From positions 1,583,501 through 1,647,500 of the forward strand of contig NZ_OY763930.1 of NCBI RefSeq assembly GCF_963667685.1: 64,000 nucleotides of DNA. The letters run 5' to 3'. A program made the position numbers and the translations under genes. The stretch is from Maridesulfovibrio sp. (lineage in GTDB: Bacteria > Desulfobacterota > Desulfovibrionia > Desulfovibrionales > Desulfovibrionaceae). Below the pieces are notes generated by a model, which had not been told where the DNA came from, ran no database searches, and saw nothing but the letters and a program-made list of their open reading frames with translations. Position 1 is the first letter of the stretch. Every line of letters starts with the position of its first letter. Shown one piece after another: positions 62,001 through 64,000 of the stretch.

Positions 62001-62723
62001 CAGGTACAGTCCGGCAACATCAACGAAATCGACGGTAGCAAAGACCTCGGTCTCGTAGCTGTTGGTAACTCCGGTACCGTACAGTTCCGTGCAATCGGTA
62101 ACTCCGGTCTGATCAACTACCCCGGCGCAAAAGACACCATGACTTACGTCACCCGTTCTTCTGTTGCTACCACACCTGACACCCTGAACTCCACTTACGG
62201 CGTAGATAACTCTACCCTTAAGCTTCTCGGTGACCAGATGACCTTCACCGGTACCATCGCTGCAGGTAAAACCGCGACTGTTGGTTTCTCCTTCGAAGCA
62301 ACCGACAACGCATCCAACACCAGCGAAATCGGCCTGATCAAACTGATCGGCGGTGCTGGTAATGCTCTGAAGCACTACTACTTCAACCAGACTGATGAGG
62401 TTACCACCGATGACGGTAAGTACTGGATCACTTCCGCTACTCCCGAAACTGATGGTTCCTACAAGCCTGTATCCGGCGACCTGACTAAGGGCGAAGAATA
62501 CTACGTATGGTTCAACATCAAAGATAACGGTAACGGTGACCTCGATGCAACTGCAGGTAAAATCACTGACCCCGTTGTAGCAACTACCTCCGGTGGCGCT
62601 ACCATTTCCAGCTCCTCCAGCTCCGGTTGTGTATTCAACCCCGCTGCTGGTTTCGGTCTGGAATGGCTGATGCTGATGGCTGCTCCCATGATCGCAGTAA
62701 TCCGCAACCGCTTCAAAAAATAA
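59043..62723 (+). CDS. Large exported surface protein with Asp-box repeats and C-terminal sorting tail, 1226 aa
   Basis: A Sec signal peptide (1-28, MALSGTAFA) is followed by about 1000 residues of beta-rich, Gly/Ala/Thr/Asp-rich sequence. Repeated units look like propeller blades, some with Asp-box form (STDNGKEWKKV near 123, SSTDGTNWTL near 775). The last about 160 residues form a globular end. A Ser-rich stretch, Gly-Cys, a hydrophobic helix (FGLEWLMLMAAPMIAVI) and a basic RNRFKK tail complete a tripartite sorting signal like Synerg- or MYXO-CTERM. About ten N-x-S/T sites are visible. Codon use is strongly biased (GCT, GGT, GTT, AAC, TTC, TAC), unlike neighbours. It is probably the major surface-layer or coat protein; exact role unknown. 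Confidence 0.75.
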   Translation: MKMSKKMKQAITVAAIAGTMALSGTAFAATSGWKTQTLGATGSALSAIALDAGAVGAGSTDNNAVVVGNGGKIYTISNVLKDDMKASDWTSATVPSVSNLNAVASYAADSFVAVGTSGAILISTDNGKEWKKVAKVSDEMAGEDFLYVAANGGKVVVATATKLFYTAAIASTTDPAWKEVYLTADGTASGADLSVGSDLKGIAWDTGNYIWAFGGASSLARVNVTGGTNTAVADMDKLTIATAYDVTPTTEELGSVTFTGIAAGTTGHYITTADGKVLHVTINGGIATPVVTADVSYASDGTAAAQAWTQPTTEKITSISSDPIVTSFVTSSGSIYRIAMEGTGAITDKWVEAKDLTSKSLNSVLMTTTRGVAAGEEGIMGSGKDVEWTEKTEYDATAGFVGLTSAGGYLYGSNATDPDKTINYGTTYGEMSGNTITTTGVATAGANGQIISSAGDYAAVLVLNTTDGLAVVKGKELVTEGVSDDTVANLLAGQGSTAAVVTGAESVKYYVNAGVAGGGTKDGLSIALNAAADGTPAKGFTNDVEVDDGTNALTALGYTSNGRVWGSAATSKAFYVLEAADAANYVGTADFDLVALGATAYTAKITAGADTVFANGGKYAYVVDGGDFYIFPESIDFADAGYDKELYKISSFVADDTKIAKIWSEGDQLYGVDASTAATPKVFKLILDETNLFKSQWVYYGTMTVAAGADGFGVAGDNLVVAEVGTDGDLFTTSGPAWTQLADNLSLNSNFADVTVSGGTFYAVGNDAMLYSSTDGTNWTLNTDFVEAFPAANLSIVRANGSNIYVLDNGTKRAYKYDGTAWARIPSASKVYAANTVDMIMTGDDEGLMLTDKQVYNFADFTSKAVSGLSGANKFAQLSSSSYFIVADGGKAWTYDGDSTLTAVTFAVSTAKNLNDLYVKSSSEVYIAGNSGYFAKYDGEKVTAIDTGSSVAKGKSFTNVWGYDNFVFLTDGTNVYKYDGANFFTEQVQSGNINEIDGSKDLGLVAVGNSGTVQFRAIGNSGLINYPGAKDTMTYVTRSSVATTPDTLNSTYGVDNSTLKLLGDQMTFTGTIAAGKTATVGFSFEATDNASNTSEIGLIKLIGGAGNALKHYYFNQTDEVTTDDGKYWITSATPETDGSYKPVSGDLTKGEEYYVWFNIKDNGNGDLDATAGKITDPVVATTSGGATISSSSSSGCVFNPAAGFGLEWLMLMAAPMIAVIRNRFKK

Positions 62724-62761
62724 GAATAGTGAATAGAGGAATTCGTTTCTCTTGAAACTTC

Positions 62762-62795
62762 GCCCCCTCTTCGCTTGCGAAGGGGGGGCTTTTCT
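62762..62795 (+). terminator. Strong terminator of the surface-protein gene
   Basis: GCCCCCTCTTCG (62762-62773) pairs with CGAAGGGGGGGC (62778-62789) in a 12-bp stem with one G-T pair and a tight CTTG loop, followed by TTTTCTT. Confidence 0.92.
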
Positions 62796-63127
62796 TATGC
62801 AGAACGTTGTCAGGAGCACAGTAGCCACAAGCGGGTAATAGAGTGGATGGTTCTGAAAACCTGATAGAATGTGTTTGGTGCTGACTTCATATCTTTAAAG
62901 AGACAGAATTAGTTTTTAGGGCGGTCTTAGAAGAGCAGGGGGATAACTTAGGGTAGAGGGCTGTTAGTGAGCTGTGTAGCCGTGTATTTAGCTTTTATAG
63001 TCGATGTCGCACAACTTGCGCATGTTTGTTTGTGACCTGTCTGGCTATGCGCTGGTTAAATCGTAAGAATAACTCTTGTGTGTATTTTCTAATAGCTCCA
63101 GATATCCACAGTAATCCCAAAACCCCC
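62796..63127. other. Spacer before the rrn promoter array
   Basis: No gene is supported. A weak, degenerate promoter-like site (TGTGAC near 63031) sits roughly where an earlier 104-base period would fall, which may be a decayed array member. Otherwise nothing is recognised. Confidence 0.5.
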
Positions 63128-63156
63128 TTGACCGCGCCCCGACTTTTCCTTAGAAC
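63128..63156 (+). promoter_or_regulatory. rrn promoter 1
   Basis: TTGACC (63128-63133), 17 bases, TAGAAC (63151-63156). It is 104 bases before promoter 2. Confidence 0.6.
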
Positions 63157-63231
63157 CACTCTTCTCGACGCAGCACTGGCTGGAAGTCACAGGCTGGTCG
63201 GGATTTTTTTTGAGCAACTGCAAAATTGCAG

Positions 63232-63260
63232 TTGACAATGGGAGCAGGTTGACCTAGTTT
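63232..63260 (+). promoter_or_regulatory. rrn promoter 2
   Basis: TTGACA (63232-63237), 17 bases, TAGTTT (63255-63260), then a C-rich start region GCCTCTCCGC. It is 104 bases before promoter 3. Confidence 0.65.
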
Positions 63261-63335
63261 GCCTCTCCGCGCTGAGCAAATGCAAGGCGCCAGGATCATT
63301 GAAAATAAATGTTTTGAGAACATCGAAATTAATGA

Positions 63336-63364
63336 TTGACACGGACGGCCGGTTTGAATAGATT
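63336..63364 (+). promoter_or_regulatory. rrn promoter 3
   Basis: TTGACA (63336-63341), 17 bases, TAGATT (63359-63364), then CCGCCTCCGC. The sequence after it (AAGATCATTAACAAATTG) resembles the lead-in to other promoters, but the next site is interrupted by repeat copy 8. Confidence 0.7.
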
Positions 63365-63513
63365 CCGCCTCCGCACTGTGCGTAAGCAAGGTGCTAAGAT
63401 CATTAACAAATTGAAAGTTTGAGACTCGAAGCTTAGCGTTTCGCATCATTACTAAAAGCTATTTTGGAGAGCGGGCATTCTGGACGAATCCCACCGAAAT
63501 GGGCTCGGGGTGG

Positions 63514-63583
63514 AGCGAAGCATACTAAAAAGTTTTGGGATTCTTAAACCCTTTTTCAAAAGGGTTTAAGGCCGCCGGCAGGC
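63514..63583. repeat. Dispersed palindromic repeat, copy 8 (right half), inside the rrn promoter array
   Basis: GCGAAGCATACTAAAAAG leads to a perfect stem CTTAAACCC/GGGTTTAAG and the end GCCGCCGGCAGGC. It lies between promoters 3 and 4, whose spacing is 284 bases against about 90-105 elsewhere. Confidence 0.7.
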
Positions 63584-63619
63584 AACGCCGCAAGGCGAAA
63601 AAAAACTTTCACAAAATGA

Positions 63620-63648
63620 TTGACAAGCAGACGGCGATTCTCTAAATT
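63620..63648 (+). promoter_or_regulatory. rrn promoter 4
   Basis: TTGACA (63620-63625), 17 bases, TAAATT (63643-63648). It is 105 bases before promoter 5. Confidence 0.7.
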
Positions 63649-63724
63649 GCCCAACGCACCGACGGAAAGAGGTCTGAGAGACTGAAGCTGCCGGGATCAT
63701 TGAAAAACAAATTTCAGAAAGTTG

Positions 63725-63753
63725 TTGACAGCGGATACGAACTTCACTAAGTT
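63725..63753 (+). promoter_or_regulatory. rrn promoter 5
   Basis: TTGACA (63725-63730), 17 bases, TAAGTT (63748-63753). Its lead-in GGGATCATTGAAAA matches the lead-in to promoter 3 (AGGATCATTGAAAA). Confidence 0.7.
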
Positions 63754-63817
63754 TCAACGCCGCGGCGCTTGAAAAACAGCGGGTCAGCGAGTTTCAAAAA
63801 AAAGATCACGAAAGTGG

Positions 63818-63846
63818 TTGACACGGGTCTGCGGTTTCGATAGAAA
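63818..63846 (+). promoter_or_regulatory. rrn promoter 6
   Basis: TTGACA (63818-63823), 17 bases, TAGAAA (63841-63846). The stretch around the -35 (GGTTGACACGGG) is shared with the surface-protein promoter. Confidence 0.7.
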
Positions 63847-63906
63847 CTGACCCTCGCTTCGACAAAAAGTCGAGCGGAAGTTCTCTGAAAAAATACAGAC
63901 GCAAGG

Positions 63907-63935
63907 TTGACATGAACACTTTAATAGAACATATT
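63907..63935 (+). promoter_or_regulatory. rrn promoter 7 (closest to the 16S gene)
   Basis: TTGACA (63907-63912), 17 bases, CATATT (63930-63935). The -10 is the weakest of the set; TATTAA two bases further on is an alternative. It precedes the antitermination signal by about 20 bases. Confidence 0.55.
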
Positions 63936-63957
63936 AAAGGTTCGCAGTAACGACCAA

Positions 63958-64000
63958 GGTCTTTGACAATTAAATAGCGAGTTGGGCAAAAATAAGACGA
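63958..64000 (+). promoter_or_regulatory. Ribosomal RNA leader with boxA-like antitermination signal
   Basis: GGTCTTTGACAA (63958-63969), followed by TTAAATAGCGAG, matches the boxA-type element and leader that precede 16S rRNA in Desulfovibrio and relatives. Seven tandem promoters just upstream support this. The 16S gene itself begins beyond the window. Confidence 0.75.

Noticed and set aside
59328..62828. 1166-codon open frame on the minus strand through the surface-protein gene
   Set aside because: The plus-strand gene has a signal peptide, ribosome binding site, promoter and terminator. The antisense product is compositionally odd with no motif, and the frame is open because of codon bias.
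63963..63968. TTGACA within the rrn leader as an eighth promoter
   Set aside because: It is part of the boxA-like GGTCTTTGACAA, and no -10 is found 16-18 bases later.
1..64000. tRNA genes, CRISPR arrays, IS elements or prophage
   Set aside because: I looked for T-loop motifs, regularly spaced repeats and transposase or integrase motifs and found none. The short repeats are the dispersed family and the yccF duplication already listed.

Overview
The window looks like chromosomal DNA of a marine Desulfovibrio-type sulfate reducer (Desulfovibrionales, possibly Maridesulfovibrio). This is inferred from gene content: a NifU/NifS/CysK/EpsC cluster, an aspS-def-fmt-DUF116-rsmB run, acyl-CoA ligases preceded by XRE-cupin regulators, and a PglB/STT3-type oligosaccharyltransferase. 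No marker gene lies inside the window to fix the species. I see no IS element, prophage, CRISPR array or tRNA. The right edge stops in the leader of a ribosomal RNA operon, just before the 16S gene.

Layout. 1-10 kb: start of prfC (minus strand), a methyltransferase, a 2139-residue kinase/ATPase/histidine-kinase/receiver protein with a degenerate kinase domain, and a DUF1007-NicO metal transport pair. 10-14 kb: two TetR regulators, an orphan Rhs-core protein without a toxin tip, a small membrane protein, and butyrate kinase. 14-19 kb: nifU-nifS-cysK-epsC, linking Fe-S assembly and cysteine synthesis behind a promoter bracketed by two copies of a near-palindrome; then a convergent DUF2628/metacaspase pair. 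20-27 kb: hisS, aspS, def, fmt, DUF116, rsmB-like (translation and formyl-Met processing). 28-33 kb: two successive XRE-cupin regulator plus AMP-forming acyl-CoA ligase modules. 33-36 kb: yccF, a brnTA toxin-antitoxin pair flanked by 154-bp direct repeats, a Fic protein and a zinc-ribbon protein, which together look like a small acquired island. 36-43 kb: trmI, a radical SAM protein, rng, queH, a double Usp and hemW. 43-58 kb (mixed strands): an unknown repeat protein, glf, hflC/hflK, phosphomannomutase, a TPM-like protein, rnhA, an FKBP-methyltransferase fusion, an HD-HAD fusion, cmk, hisC and the oligosaccharyltransferase. 59-62.7 kb: a 1226-residue exported surface protein with Asp-box repeats and a C-terminal sorting tail. 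62.8-64 kb: seven tandem promoters leading into the rrn leader.

Two cross-cutting features stand out. First, a dispersed intergenic repeat occurs eight times, as whole or half copies. Its ends carry GCCGCCGGAG and it encloses hairpins whose stems vary in sequence but stay paired. At def, glf and the HD-HAD gene the repeat end itself supplies the Shine-Dalgarno sequence. Second, the surface-protein gene has a promoter of the same form as the rrn array (TTGACA, 17-nt spacer), a 5' stem-loop, and codon use biased enough to leave a 3.5-kb antisense frame open. All three point to very high expression. The neighbouring oligosaccharyltransferase makes it a plausible glycosylation target.
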